From: Rhodospirillales bacterium
Lineage (GTDB): Bacteria > Pseudomonadota > Alphaproteobacteria > Rhodospirillales > Defluviicoccaceae
NCBI GenBank assembly: GCA_016710335.1
Contig: JADJXQ010000001.1
Coordinates: forward strand, 434,001 to 498,000
Direction: 5' to 3'
DNA: 64,000 nucleotides
Below the pieces are notes generated by a model that saw nothing but the letters and a program-made list of their open reading frames with translations, did no database searches and was not told the DNA's origin. Numbering within the stretch: position 1 is the stretch's first letter; each line of letters starts with the position of its first letter. This document shows positions 35,519-43,484 of the stretch, in pieces. A program made the position numbers and the translations under genes.

Positions 35519-37204
35519 TCATGTCCTCTGGCTTCTGATTTTGGCCCATGTGTCGCGTAAGCCAATGGTGCGGTTGAATACGGGGCGCATCGTTGTTGAG
35601 CTTGAATCGAGGCAGAAATAACCCTGACGTTCGAACTGCACCGGCACGCCGACCGGAAGCCTTGCGGCGGCCGGTTCGATCCGGCATCCATCGAGTGTTA
35701 CCAATGACCGCGGACTGATGTCGTCGATGACGTCGCCCTCCACCCCCGGATCGGGCCTGTCGAACAAGTGGTCATAGAGCCGCACGCACGCCTCTGCGGC
35801 GTCAACAGCCGAGACCCAATGCAGAGTCGCCTTTACTTTGCGACCGTCCGGCGCATCACCACCGCGAGTTTCCGGATCATGTGTGCAGCGTAACTCCGTG
35901 ACATCTCCAGCCTCGTTCTTCACCACCTCCCGACAGCGAATGAAATAGGCGTAGCGCAAACGGACCTCACGGCCGGGAGCAAGCCGGAAAAACTTCTTCG
36001 GAGGTTCCTCCATGAAGTCGTCCTGTTCGATGAACAGTTCCCTCGAGAACAGGACCTCCCGGGTGCCGGCGGCTGGGTCCTCCGGATTATTCAGTGCTCG
36101 TACGGTTTCGTTCTGGCCGGGCGGGTAGGTCTCGATCACAACCTTGAGCGGGCGCAGCACCGCCATGCGACGGAGGGCCTGCCTGTTAAGCAATTCGCGA
36201 ACGCAGTGGTCGAAGAGGGCGACGTCGACGGTGCTGTTGGCTTTCGCGACACCGATACGCTCAGCGAAATTCCTCAGTGCGGCAGCAGGAACCCCGCGCC
36301 GACGGAGGCCGGCGAGCGTCGGCATGCGCGGGTCGTCCCATCCATCGACGACGCGATCGCGCACCAACCGTGTCAGCACGCGCTTGGACAGCACGGTGTA
36401 AGTGAGGTTCAGCCGCGAGAACTCATACTGGCGCGGCCGCGAAGAAACCGGCAGATTGTCGATGAACCAGTCGTAAAGGGGCCGATGATCTTCGAACTCG
36501 AGCGTGCAAATGGAATGGGTGATGCCTTCTATCGCGTCGGACTGCCCATGCGCAAAGTCATAGGTCGGATAGATACACCACGCATTGCCGCTTCGCGGAT
36601 GGTGAGCATGTAGAATGCGGTACACCACCGGGTCACGCAAATTGATATTGCCCGCCGCCATGTCGATTCTGGCGCGCAAAACCCGCGCCCCGTCCGGATA
36701 CTCACCGGCGCGCATGCGGCGGAAGAGATCGAGATTCTCTTCTGGCGGTCGATCGCGATAGGGGCTGTTGCGGCCAGGCTCTGTGAGCGTTCCGCGATGG
36801 GCGCGGATCTCTTCGGCGGACAGATCGTCGACGTACGCCTTTCCGTTTCGGATGAGGTGCTCCGCGTAAGCATAAAGAGTCTCGAAATAGTCTGAAGCGA
36901 AATAGAGGTGTTTGCCCCAGTCGAAGCCAAGCCACCGCACGTCGTGTTCGATGGCGTCGATGAACTCCATCTCCTCTTTGAGAGGGTTCGTGTCGTCGAA
37001 CCGGAGGTGGCAGCGGCCGTCGAACTCGCCGGCGATGCCGAAGTTCAAACAGATGGACTTGGCGTGACCAATGTGGAGGTAGCCGTTGGGCTCCGGTGGA
37101 AAGCGAGTGACGACGGTGTTGCAGCGACCAGCCGCAAGATCTGCGCGGACGATGTCGCGAATGAAGTCCCGCCGCATGTCGGCTTTTTCCTGTAGCTGAT
37201 CCAT
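35519..37204 (-). CDS. glnS: Glutaminyl-tRNA synthetase
   Basis: A 561-residue class I synthetase charging tRNA-Gln; its cognate tRNA gene lies 5 kb away. The HIGH motif is PEPNGYLHIGHAKS and the KMSKS-like loop is YTVLSKRVL. RFDDTNPLKEEMEFIDAI and the anticodon-binding C-terminal barrels (KATLHWVSAVDAAEACVRLY) are complete. ATG 37204 is chosen over a GTG at 37210. GlnRS is patchy in alphaproteobacteria, many of which use the GatCAB route, so its presence is a mild taxonomic hint. Confidence 0.95.
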   Translation of the reverse strand: MDQLQEKADMRRDFIRDIVRADLAAGRCNTVVTRFPPEPNGYLHIGHAKSICLNFGIAGEFDGRCHLRFDDTNPLKEEMEFIDAIEHDVRWLGFDWGKHLYFASDYFETLYAYAEHLIRNGKAYVDDLSAEEIRAHRGTLTEPGRNSPYRDRPPEENLDLFRRMRAGEYPDGARVLRARIDMAAGNINLRDPVVYRILHAHHPRSGNAWCIYPTYDFAHGQSDAIEGITHSICTLEFEDHRPLYDWFIDNLPVSSRPRQYEFSRLNLTYTVLSKRVLTRLVRDRVVDGWDDPRMPTLAGLRRRGVPAAALRNFAERIGVAKANSTVDVALFDHCVRELLNRQALRRMAVLRPLKVVIETYPPGQNETVRALNNPEDPAAGTREVLFSRELFIEQDDFMEEPPKKFFRLAPGREVRLRYAYFIRCREVVKNEAGDVTELRCTHDPETRGGDAPDGRKVKATLHWVSAVDAAEACVRLYDHLFDRPDPGVEGDVIDDISPRSLVTLDGCRIEPAAARLPVGVPVQFERQGYFCLDSSSTTMRPVFNRTIGLRDTWAKIRSQRT

Positions 37205-37794
37205 ACCCACTGCTCCGGTTGCGGTTCCCAGGGACTGAGTTCGCTGTGCGCTCCTGATAGCATCGAAACCAGGGTTTTTGCAAAGCGCTGCCGCTGGCCG
37301 AATCGGTCGGAATGACTATGCACCCTCAGCCATGCGACAGATCCATGCGGAGTACGCACATGCCCCACATCGGGCAAACAGAGAGCGCTAGTTTCGTAGA
37401 TCTGAATGGTATCAAACGCATTGACCGAAAGTCTTGTCCTGTCAGTTCCGGTGCGGTCAAAGGACACACCTTTGGCCGATACCGATTGTGTGTTCGCTCG
37501 TGCGTTTTGCCAAGATCTTTACCCGGGACACCGTTGATCGTCTGAAGTTTTATTGCTCTTTGGCAGAATCCTTCAACAACAATAGAATGGGAGCAATAAA
37601 TAATTTGTAGATGCTCGAAACAACTGCTACCATATCGGTATGTCGTACTCAGCAGTCTGCATACATACGATATCATGTTTTTCAAGATGGGGCAAGGTGC
37701 AGGTATAATCTGACACTCATGGTGCTGTTTTCTCGCGAGGCGAGGGCTACGCACCCATGGTTTACACTACATCTGGCGCTTCGGGAGTATATTG
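37205..37794. other. AT-rich intergenic region upstream of the Fap-like cassette
   Basis: No supported gene in about 590 bases. Composition becomes AT-rich from about 37540. It marks the border between host core genes and the secretion cassette and must hold the promoter of the regulator gene. Confidence 0.5.
37632..37673. promoter_or_regulatory. Near-perfect 11-bp inverted repeat upstream of the regulator gene
   Basis: ATATCGGTATGT (37632-37643) and ACATACGATAT (37663-37673) are inverted repeats apart from one extra G, separated by 19 bases. The location about 120-160 bp before the LuxR-type regulator gene suits an operator. Confidence 0.4.
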
Positions 37795-38637
37795 GTGAGC
37801 GTGTCGCTTCAAGGCTCAACGGGAGCCGCTGGCACCGGATCATCTACCAGCAGTGCTGATGATCATGGGGTAGGTCGAGACGCGTCTGTACCGGCGAATC
37901 CTGGCAAGGCCGGCGCCGAAACCGGTCGCATCAAGAGCGTGCCGCACCTCGTTCTCATAGATCCACGCCTTCTTACGCGCGCGTTGCTTGGTCAATTCTT
38001 TGACACCAACGTGCGCGGCCTGAAGATCATCGCTGTATCGAGTCTACAGGACTTCCTTCGCCAAAAAACCGATTCGAACACCGCCATTGCGCTCATAGTT
38101 TTCTACATCGCCGCGACGGAGATCGGGGACAGTGATCTCCAGGGTGACATCCAGGCACTTAAGAGCGTTTTTCCGGATATTCCCTTCGTCGTGATGTCGG
38201 ATCATGATGACCCCCGCCATGTGGTGGAAGCGTTGCGCTGCGGTGTGCGCGGTTACATCCCCACCACCATCCATCCACATGTCGCTGTAGAGGCTCTCAG
38301 ACTGGTGCAGGCTGGCGGTACGTTCATTCCGGCGAGCGCCCTCGACGCTGCGCTGAAGAACGAAGCGCAAAAGGACGAGAACGACGACATCGGCCAGCAA
38401 CGCGACCTCACGGCGGGGCTCACGCCGCGGGAGCTCGAAGTTCTGGCGTTGCTGCGGCAAGGGAGATCAAACAAAACGATCGCGTATGACCTCGAGATGC
38501 ACGAGAGCACGGTCAAGGTACATGTTCGACACATCATGAGGAAGCTCAAAGCGACCAATCGGACACAGGCCGCGTTCTTTGCCAACAAGCTCATAAACAA
38601 GGGTTCGTCGACACCGTCAGACGGTACCGGCGGCTGA
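37795..38637 (+). CDS. LuxR/FixJ-type regulator with degenerate receiver domain
   Basis: A 280-residue protein (GTG 37795 after CGGGAG; TTG 37792 also possible). Residues 45-165 resemble a receiver domain (HLVLIDPRLLTRALLGQFF, then FPDIPFVVMSDHDDPRHVVE, then GYIPTTIHPHVAVEALRLV). The acidic pair is replaced (LIDP) and the phosphorylated Asp region reads LIVFYIAA, so normal phosphorylation seems impossible. The C-terminal LuxR helix-turn-helix is clear: LTPRELEVLALLRQGRSNKT and STVKVHVRHIMRKL. It probably controls the adjacent beta-barrel, secreted-protein and C39 genes by a phosphorylation-independent signal. Confidence 0.82.
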   Translation: MSVSLQGSTGAAGTGSSTSSADDHGVGRDASVPANPGKAGAETGRIKSVPHLVLIDPRLLTRALLGQFFDTNVRGLKIIAVSSLQDFLRQKTDSNTAIALIVFYIAATEIGDSDLQGDIQALKSVFPDIPFVVMSDHDDPRHVVEALRCGVRGYIPTTIHPHVAVEALRLVQAGGTFIPASALDAALKNEAQKDENDDIGQQRDLTAGLTPRELEVLALLRQGRSNKTIAYDLEMHESTVKVHVRHIMRKLKATNRTQAAFFANKLINKGSSTPSDGTGG

Positions 38638-38675
38638 TGCGCGGCAGCGGTCTAACAGCTTGCACCGCCGCAAAT

Positions 38676-39980
38676 TCACATGTTCCACTTGTTCAATATC
38701 TGACGGAGTGGCGTGTCAAGCCGGACCGGCAACGCCGCCCGGATGAAATAATCGGGACTGTCGGCAGTCAAGCCCATTCCCGCGGATAAATCCAACAACA
38801 CGCCGTCGCCCAGAACGGAGGATGCTCCAACCGTCAACATGGCCACGACCCCATCCGAGCCCGTTAGTGCAACGCCGTTCAGGCGCACGTCACTGACGAA
38901 CGATTGGTCGAAGACAAAGCGGAGAGACGTCTCCGGACTCGCGGCAAGTACGGCGCCGACCGACATTGTGAACTGGTCACCAGGATCATAACCGTTGCTC
39001 TCCAGGCTCGTCTCGTAGCCAACATCGGCGACAAAGGCCAGCGGATCCTGTCGTTTCAAAAAGCTGAGCGATCCGCTGACTTCGTGGAAACCGCTGCCAA
39101 GGAGCACGCGGTTGCGGCTTTTTTGCCCCGAGTTGCTGTTCCAGGCGATGCGCCCGACGACATCTGGACGCCAGCCGCTTTCCCTCAACAGGGTTTTGGC
39201 CAGCGCGACGCCGACGTCTCCAACGGCTAGGGCGCTGTCGCTGAACTCGCCGAGCGGTGTGCCGGCAAGCGAAACAACCGTCGATTGGTCGACGTAGCTT
39301 ACTGGAAGACCCAGCTCCAATTGGGCATCCAACGGCAACCCGAGCCGAAATGAGAACTCGGCCACGACTTCATTGCGGCGCACCTCATCTGCGGCAACCG
39401 CCATCGTGCCCCCGTTGATGTTTACGAGAGTGCCATTGCGTCTGGCGCTATGTGCGTAAGAAATGGTCGGCTGGATTTCAGCAGTTCCTGCGGGCAGCAA
39501 CAAAACGCCGGCGCTCACCAGCGTTCGTTCCAGCGCCCGCTCAATCTCGTCTTCGTCGACGATCTCCACCTGCCCCGGGGCAGCCGGTGGGGCTCGTGTA
39601 TCGGACTGCGGCTCGGCGACGGCTGCCTCAGAGACCAATGCGCCTGGCGCGGCAGACGCCGTCCAGTAGCTCGATGCGCCCGCGGATGACCGCGCCCACG
39701 CCGGGCCCGGTGCTTGATTGATCGACCGTGACTGAGCCGAGCCGGATTCCTGGCCCGCCACCAGCTGTTCGAGGACGGCAAGTCGAGCGGCCAGCCGATC
39801 GATTTTGGCGTCTCGATAATCTACGGCTTCGCGAACATCGTTCGAACCTGTTGCCTGGCCCGCCCCCCTGTCCGGCATGAGTGCTTTCACCGCTCCGATG
39901 GATGCGGCGATGGTCAACAGACCTGCGAGCAATACACCGCGCCGGAGAGGCGCCTGCAGGGCGCCGGCTAACGGTGTCAT
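38676..39980 (-). CDS. FapF-like outer-membrane beta-barrel with N-terminal coiled coil
   Basis: A 434-residue protein from ATG 39980 (TTG 39998 is an alternative). Residues 14-33 form a membrane or signal segment, about 50-76 a coiled coil (YRDAKIDRLAARLAVLEQLV), and 85-135 a low-complexity linker. A conserved helix (DEDEIERALERTLVSAGVLL) leads into a region of alternating strands (170-434) typical of a beta-barrel. This order matches FapF, the trimeric porin that exports amyloid subunits in Pseudomonas, and more loosely the phenol MetA-type 'transporter' barrels. Neighbouring C39 peptidase and small secreted proteins strengthen the analogy. The C-terminal residue is not the usual aromatic. 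Confidence 0.65.
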   Translation of the reverse strand: MTPLAGALQAPLRRGVLLAGLLTIAASIGAVKALMPDRGAGQATGSNDVREAVDYRDAKIDRLAARLAVLEQLVAGQESGSAQSRSINQAPGPAWARSSAGASSYWTASAAPGALVSEAAVAEPQSDTRAPPAAPGQVEIVDEDEIERALERTLVSAGVLLLPAGTAEIQPTISYAHSARRNGTLVNINGGTMAVAADEVRRNEVVAEFSFRLGLPLDAQLELGLPVSYVDQSTVVSLAGTPLGEFSDSALAVGDVGVALAKTLLRESGWRPDVVGRIAWNSNSGQKSRNRVLLGSGFHEVSGSLSFLKRQDPLAFVADVGYETSLESNGYDPGDQFTMSVGAVLAASPETSLRFVFDQSFVSDVRLNGVALTGSDGVVAMLTVGASSVLGDGVLLDLSAGMGLTADSPDYFIRAALPVRLDTPLRQILNKWNM

Positions 39981-40049
39981 TACGACGGCGTCCAACAAAG
40001 AGGCTGCGGCGGCAAATCTAGAGATGCCGGGGAAGCGGTCATCCTCTTG

Positions 40050-40403
40050 TTACCGGTCGCTCAACAGAGTTCCGAACTGGAGGCCGCTCCGCATATCCCA
40101 GGTGTAGGGAACGAACCAGTTCATGGACTCCATGCTTGCGGGCGCGCTTACCGCATTGGCCGATGAGTTGGAGTTACTGATCGCAAGCGTGTTCGAATTG
40201 ATCGTCACCACGAGTGGAATGATGATGGTGAAACTCACTTCCGGAAGCGGTCTGCTCTCCACGCGCCAATCGGGCACCGCCGCTCCAGCGGTCACTTGAT
40301 CCAGTCCCGTCTCACTCAGCACCATGGGGCCGGCTGCACGTACTGCTTGTCCCCAGATAGAAAACATCGCGGTCGCAGTGAGCACGAATGCCGATATTTT
40401 CAT
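40050..40403 (-). CDS. Small secreted protein with 'TAG' leader motif (Asn/Ser-rich)
   Basis: A 117-residue protein. It has a Sec signal peptide at 1-23 (MKISAFVLTATAMFSIWGQA), then LSETGLDQVTAG at 29-40, a motif shared with two neighbouring proteins. The mature part is rich in beta-branched residues and in Asn/Ser (NSNTLAISNSNSSANAVS), as in fibre-forming or aggregating proteins. It is encoded 69 bases upstream of the beta-barrel gene on the same strand, so it is a good candidate export substrate. No known family recognised. Confidence 0.6.
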   Translation of the reverse strand: MKISAFVLTATAMFSIWGQAVRAAGPMVLSETGLDQVTAGAAVPDWRVESRPLPEVSFTIIIPLVVTINSNTLAISNSNSSANAVSAPASMESMNWFVPYTWDMRSGLQFGTLLSDR

Positions 40404-40937
40404 TGCGGTGTACCCAGTTCTGATACCAGCAAAGCTGACCCGCTTTGAGCTAATAAGTGAAGTTCCCTCCTCAAGAGACTGATAAACAATGCCACAGTGG
40501 GTGCTAAACCCGCAACAACCAAAAGGTTTGATATACTTTTGACTTACAAGCGTGCTCCCCTGCTGCGAAACGCGTAGAATGGGCGAGTACCGGTCGCCCA
40601 CCCCCGGGATGATCATGCCCTATCAGGAAAGAGGCAGTATACAAGCGCAGTAAGCACTCAGGCGGGCAAAGCTGCAGGACAATCTGGAGCAATTGTAGAA
40701 TCAATGACGATGTGTACAGCTTCGATCGTAAACCGGCGTGATGTGGGTTCCGCGCACATTCTACGCCTATTTGTCATCTTGCTGACGTGAGGTGGTTGCT
40801 TGAGACTCTTTCGACGGGGCTACGATCGACAAATCGTGTCACTTGAAACAGCGTCGTTCGCTAGGCTTGATGCGCGGCGGTGATGCGGCTACCACCCGGC
40901 CAACCGCGCCCGGGGAACCATGACAGGGGGAATAAAG
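40404..40937. other. Divergent intergenic region of the secretion cassette
   Basis: About 530 bases between two divergent secreted-protein genes, AT-rich near 40520-40560 (with TTGATATACTTTTGAC) and 40760-40800. No supported gene. Likely carries promoters for both directions and binding sites of the cassette regulator. Confidence 0.45.
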
Positions 40938-41423
40938 ATGCGCATGGTGTTCATCGCGGCCCTGACCGTTGCAGGATCTGCTTCCCTGTCCGTTAACGCA
41001 GGTGCACGCATACAGGAAGTCCCGGTGGCGCTGACAATAGAGCAAATGGACACCATTACGGCAGGAGACGCCGGAGTGGGCGCTTTTGCGAATGCCTTCG
41101 TTTTTGGTACTCCGGGGAGAGCATCAGTTGGCACCGATGCCTTCGTAAGTACAAACCGCATTAATGACATTGCGCGCGGCAGTGCGAGAGCGTTCGCATG
41201 CTGCACGCCGCTCACGGCGACAATCGCAACGGTCAACGTCTACGGTAGTGGTGACAACGTCTTTTTAAACCGCGTCGGGTCCGGCAATTACTTCCAGACC
41301 AATACACATGCGGCCTCTTCAGCGCGCGAGACTGGATCTGCGATCGCGTTCGGCGGAAGCCGCAGCGAGAGAGATGCGACGGCTGGCGGGTTTATAGGCT
41401 TCGCGCTTCCGCTCCGGCCATGA
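40938..41423 (+). CDS. Small secreted protein with 'TAG' leader motif (Gly/Asn-rich)
   Basis: A 161-residue protein; ATG 40938 has ACAGGGGGA upstream. A signal peptide (1-21) is followed by LTIEQMDTITAG at 32-43. The remainder is small, polar and glycine-rich with NVYGSGDNVFLNRVGSGNYF and a CC pair (FACCTP). The VYGxGxN phrase recurs in the next protein. The leader motif resembles double-glycine type processing sites that C39 peptidases cut, and a C39 peptidase is encoded downstream. Inferred to be an export substrate or fibre subunit; no known family. Confidence 0.6.
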   Translation: MRMVFIAALTVAGSASLSVNAGARIQEVPVALTIEQMDTITAGDAGVGAFANAFVFGTPGRASVGTDAFVSTNRINDIARGSARAFACCTPLTATIATVNVYGSGDNVFLNRVGSGNYFQTNTHAASSARETGSAIAFGGSRSERDATAGGFIGFALPLRP

Positions 41424-41661
41424 AATATCTCCCAAAGCGAACCTATGCCCGAAAGAGCCAGTAGCGGCGCACTAAGAGCGCATTGCAAGACAGTTTTTTC
41501 GCGCCAGGGAGCGTACTCCTTTTTTGCGGGTTTAGTACTCATTTGGGTTTTGAGATGTTTTCCGTATTGCATCGTCCACTGGATTCGCCAACAGTAAGCT
41601 TGTCGGATGTCGTGGATATTCGCGAACACCGACTTAGGCAACGTATATGAAGGAGGTTGTA

Positions 41662-42039
41662 ATGAACAGGTTGCTGTCTGCTTTGACCGGCGTGTTCATG
41701 GTTGGTCTGATGGGCTCGGCACAGGCTGGCGATCCAGTCACTTTAGGTGACGCCCAGATGGACGCCATGACTGCCGCGGGTCAATACTCACGCACCGACG
41801 TGTACTTCAATTTCAATGCCCACAAGTTCATCAGGGCGGATGTTTACGAGCGGGTGTTGTGGGATGTCTACGGCCGGGGTAACAACAGCGAAGCTCTGGC
41901 TGGCGCATACGCTTCGGGGCACAACACGGACACTAAGACGTTCACCGATTCTCAGGTGTTTCAAGGTTTTGGCTCAGTCGCGTCATCGCTGAGCACCGCG
42001 GCGGCGGCGCCTGCCCACTACGTCTACAAGAAGCGGTAG
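41662..42039 (+). CDS. Small secreted protein with 'TAAG' leader motif
   Basis: A 125-residue protein with an excellent AAGGAGG site before ATG 41662. It has a signal peptide at 1-22 (MNRLLSALTGVFMVGLMGSA), then LGDAQMDAMTAAG at 28-40, aligned with the motif of its two neighbours. The mature part is aromatic and Asn-rich (TDVYFNFNAHKFIRADVY and VYGRGNNSEALAGAYASG). It probably belongs to the same operon as the C39 peptidase 120 bases downstream. Function inferred from context only. Confidence 0.6.
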   Translation: MNRLLSALTGVFMVGLMGSAQAGDPVTLGDAQMDAMTAAGQYSRTDVYFNFNAHKFIRADVYERVLWDVYGRGNNSEALAGAYASGHNTDTKTFTDSQVFQGFGSVASSLSTAAAAPAHYVYKKR

Positions 42040-42151
42040 GTAAGGAACACGCGCCGCGGGTCGCTTGGGCGTCATGGCGCCCTGCAACATGTAGCGCGAG
42101 CACGCGGCGCACGAGCATCACTCTTCATATGTTTGGTTCGCTTCCCAACAG

Positions 42152-42183
42152 TGTGAGCTCCATGCCTCGGCATGGAGCTCACA
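42152..42183 (+). promoter_or_regulatory. 15-bp perfect inverted repeat covering the C39 peptidase start codon
   Basis: TGTGAGCTCCATGCC (42152-42166) and GGCATGGAGCTCACA (42169-42183) are exact inverted repeats two bases apart. In mRNA the hairpin would bury ATG 42162. It could limit translation of the peptidase, or force use of the upstream ATG at 42129. Confidence 0.55.
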
Positions 42184-42809
42184 TCGTTGCTGTTTGTATG
42201 CTGCTTTCTTTGAAGATGGCGCTCGCGTTTCCGCAACCCGCCGCTGCCCAGTCCGATCAACGTGAGCCGGTCAAGTCGCTGCTCGAACTCCGCAGGGAGC
42301 GCGTTGTGGTTCAGGAATGGGATCTCAGTTGCGGATCCGCGGCACTCGCTACCGTTTTGAAGTATCAGCATGGCGATCCGATCTCCGAGAAGGACATCGC
42401 AAAAGGTTTGTTCAGCCGAAAGGAGTACATGGCCAATCCGGCGCTCGTCGGCGCCCGCCAGGGGTTTTCACTCCTGGACCTGAAGCGCTTCGTAGACGGG
42501 CGCGGATACCGAGGTGTCGGTTTTGGCAAACTCGAGCTTGACGACTTGGTCCGCAAGGCGCCGGTCATCGTGCCGGTACGTTTAAACGGCTACAATCACT
42601 TCGTCGTCTTTCGAGGATTACTGCGGGATCGCGTTTTGCTGGCCGACCCGGCCTGGGGCAACCGAACCATGCGTTCGGAGAGATTTTTGCAAGCATGGCT
42701 CGAATATCCTCAGGTCGGAAAGGTGGGATTTGTAGTCGAAGAAGGGGGGCATCCGCCTCATCCCAACAATCTCGCTCCCAAGCCGGAGGACTATCCGGCT
42801 CTCCAATAG
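42162..42809 (+). CDS. Periplasmic C39-family cysteine peptidase (FapD-like)
   Basis: A 215-residue protein from ATG 42162 (42129 possible). A signal peptide ends near PAAAQS. The papain-like C39 domain has the oxyanion Gln51 and nucleophile Cys57 in VVQEWDLSCGSAALATVLKY, His146 in NGYNHFVVFRG and Asp162 in LLADPAWGN. C39 enzymes cleave double-glycine type leaders; stand-alone periplasmic versions such as FapD act in the Pseudomonas Fap amyloid pathway. Here it probably processes the neighbouring TAG-motif proteins before export by the beta-barrel. The C terminus is proline-rich. Confidence 0.78.
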   Translation: MPRHGAHIVAVCMLLSLKMALAFPQPAAAQSDQREPVKSLLELRRERVVVQEWDLSCGSAALATVLKYQHGDPISEKDIAKGLFSRKEYMANPALVGARQGFSLLDLKRFVDGRGYRGVGFGKLELDDLVRKAPVIVPVRLNGYNHFVVFRGLLRDRVLLADPAWGNRTMRSERFLQAWLEYPQVGKVGFVVEEGGHPPHPNNLAPKPEDYPALQ

Positions 42810-42812
42810 AGC

Positions 42813-43030
42813 TCAGCGCGGAGTTACGACCTGCTTGTGCAGCGTCGTCGACATCGACCAGCCGATAATCCGCCGGTGGAAAGCGCCGAGGACAGATACC
42901 CCGGGGGCGGAGTGGATCCGCTGTCGGTTGTAATATCCCTCGACGTAGGAAAACAGGTCCCGCTCCGCGCGGCGTAGCTCGACCTCCCGGCGGAGCCGAG
43001 CGATCTCGACGGCCCTGATCACCGAGTATG
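42813..43030 (-). pseudogene. IS3-family transposase remnants, rearranged
   Basis: On the minus strand RRAERDLFSYVEGYYNRQRI followed by HSA is the C-terminal end of an IS3-type integrase. The frame then meets FHRRIIGWSMSTTL, a segment that normally lies further upstream in the protein. The two pieces are therefore out of order, and no complete transposase is present. It borders the right side of the secretion cassette. Confidence 0.65.
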
Positions 43031-43164
43031 CCAGCCTGCGGGGGCCGCCCGCGTATTGGGGCGTTGCGATCCCCCCGCAGGCACCCCGGCGACCGCGTTC
43101 CGCCAGCTCCGCAGCATCGACTGTTGAGCGACAACCATCTTGTCGGGCGCCGTCAGCCAAGTTG

Positions 43165-43221
43165 GCCGCTGGCTCCAGTCGGAGGCCGGGCGTAGCCCGG
43201 CTGGAGTCTGGAGCCAGCGGC
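43165..43221. repeat. Nested 57-bp palindrome
   Basis: Outer arms GCCGCTGGCTCCAG (43165-43178) and CTGGAGCCAGCGGC (43208-43221) are perfect. Inner arms GCCGGGC (43185-43191) and GCCCGGC (43195-43201) flank GTA. The left border CAGCCAAGTTGGCCG resembles the terminal sequence of the IS21 copies in this window. It could be an element end or a cruciform site. The rest of 43031-43484 shows no intact gene. Confidence 0.6.
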
Positions 43222-43484
43222 GCGATTGTCTTCCCCGGGGATGAAGGCGTAGGTGCTGGCCGCTGCGGGCCGATACGAGCGGGATCTCTGTCACCGAAAC
43301 GGAGGTCCCCTCGTGCCGGGCAAACCCGTCACCGACCAGCAAGTGAGAATCTACATGCAAGACCGTCATCGTCATACCCAAGTTGAACAGTGGCTTTGGA
43401 AAGATTGTTTCACGTCAGCGAGTTACGTCGGCGGCGTCGGGTGTTTGCACTACATTTCGGGGTTGTGTGAGGGGACGGAAGGGG

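Noticed and set aside
37326..37754. Minus-strand frame of 142 codons in the region before the cassette regulator
   Set aside because: No start context, no conserved features, spans AT-rich promoter-like DNA.
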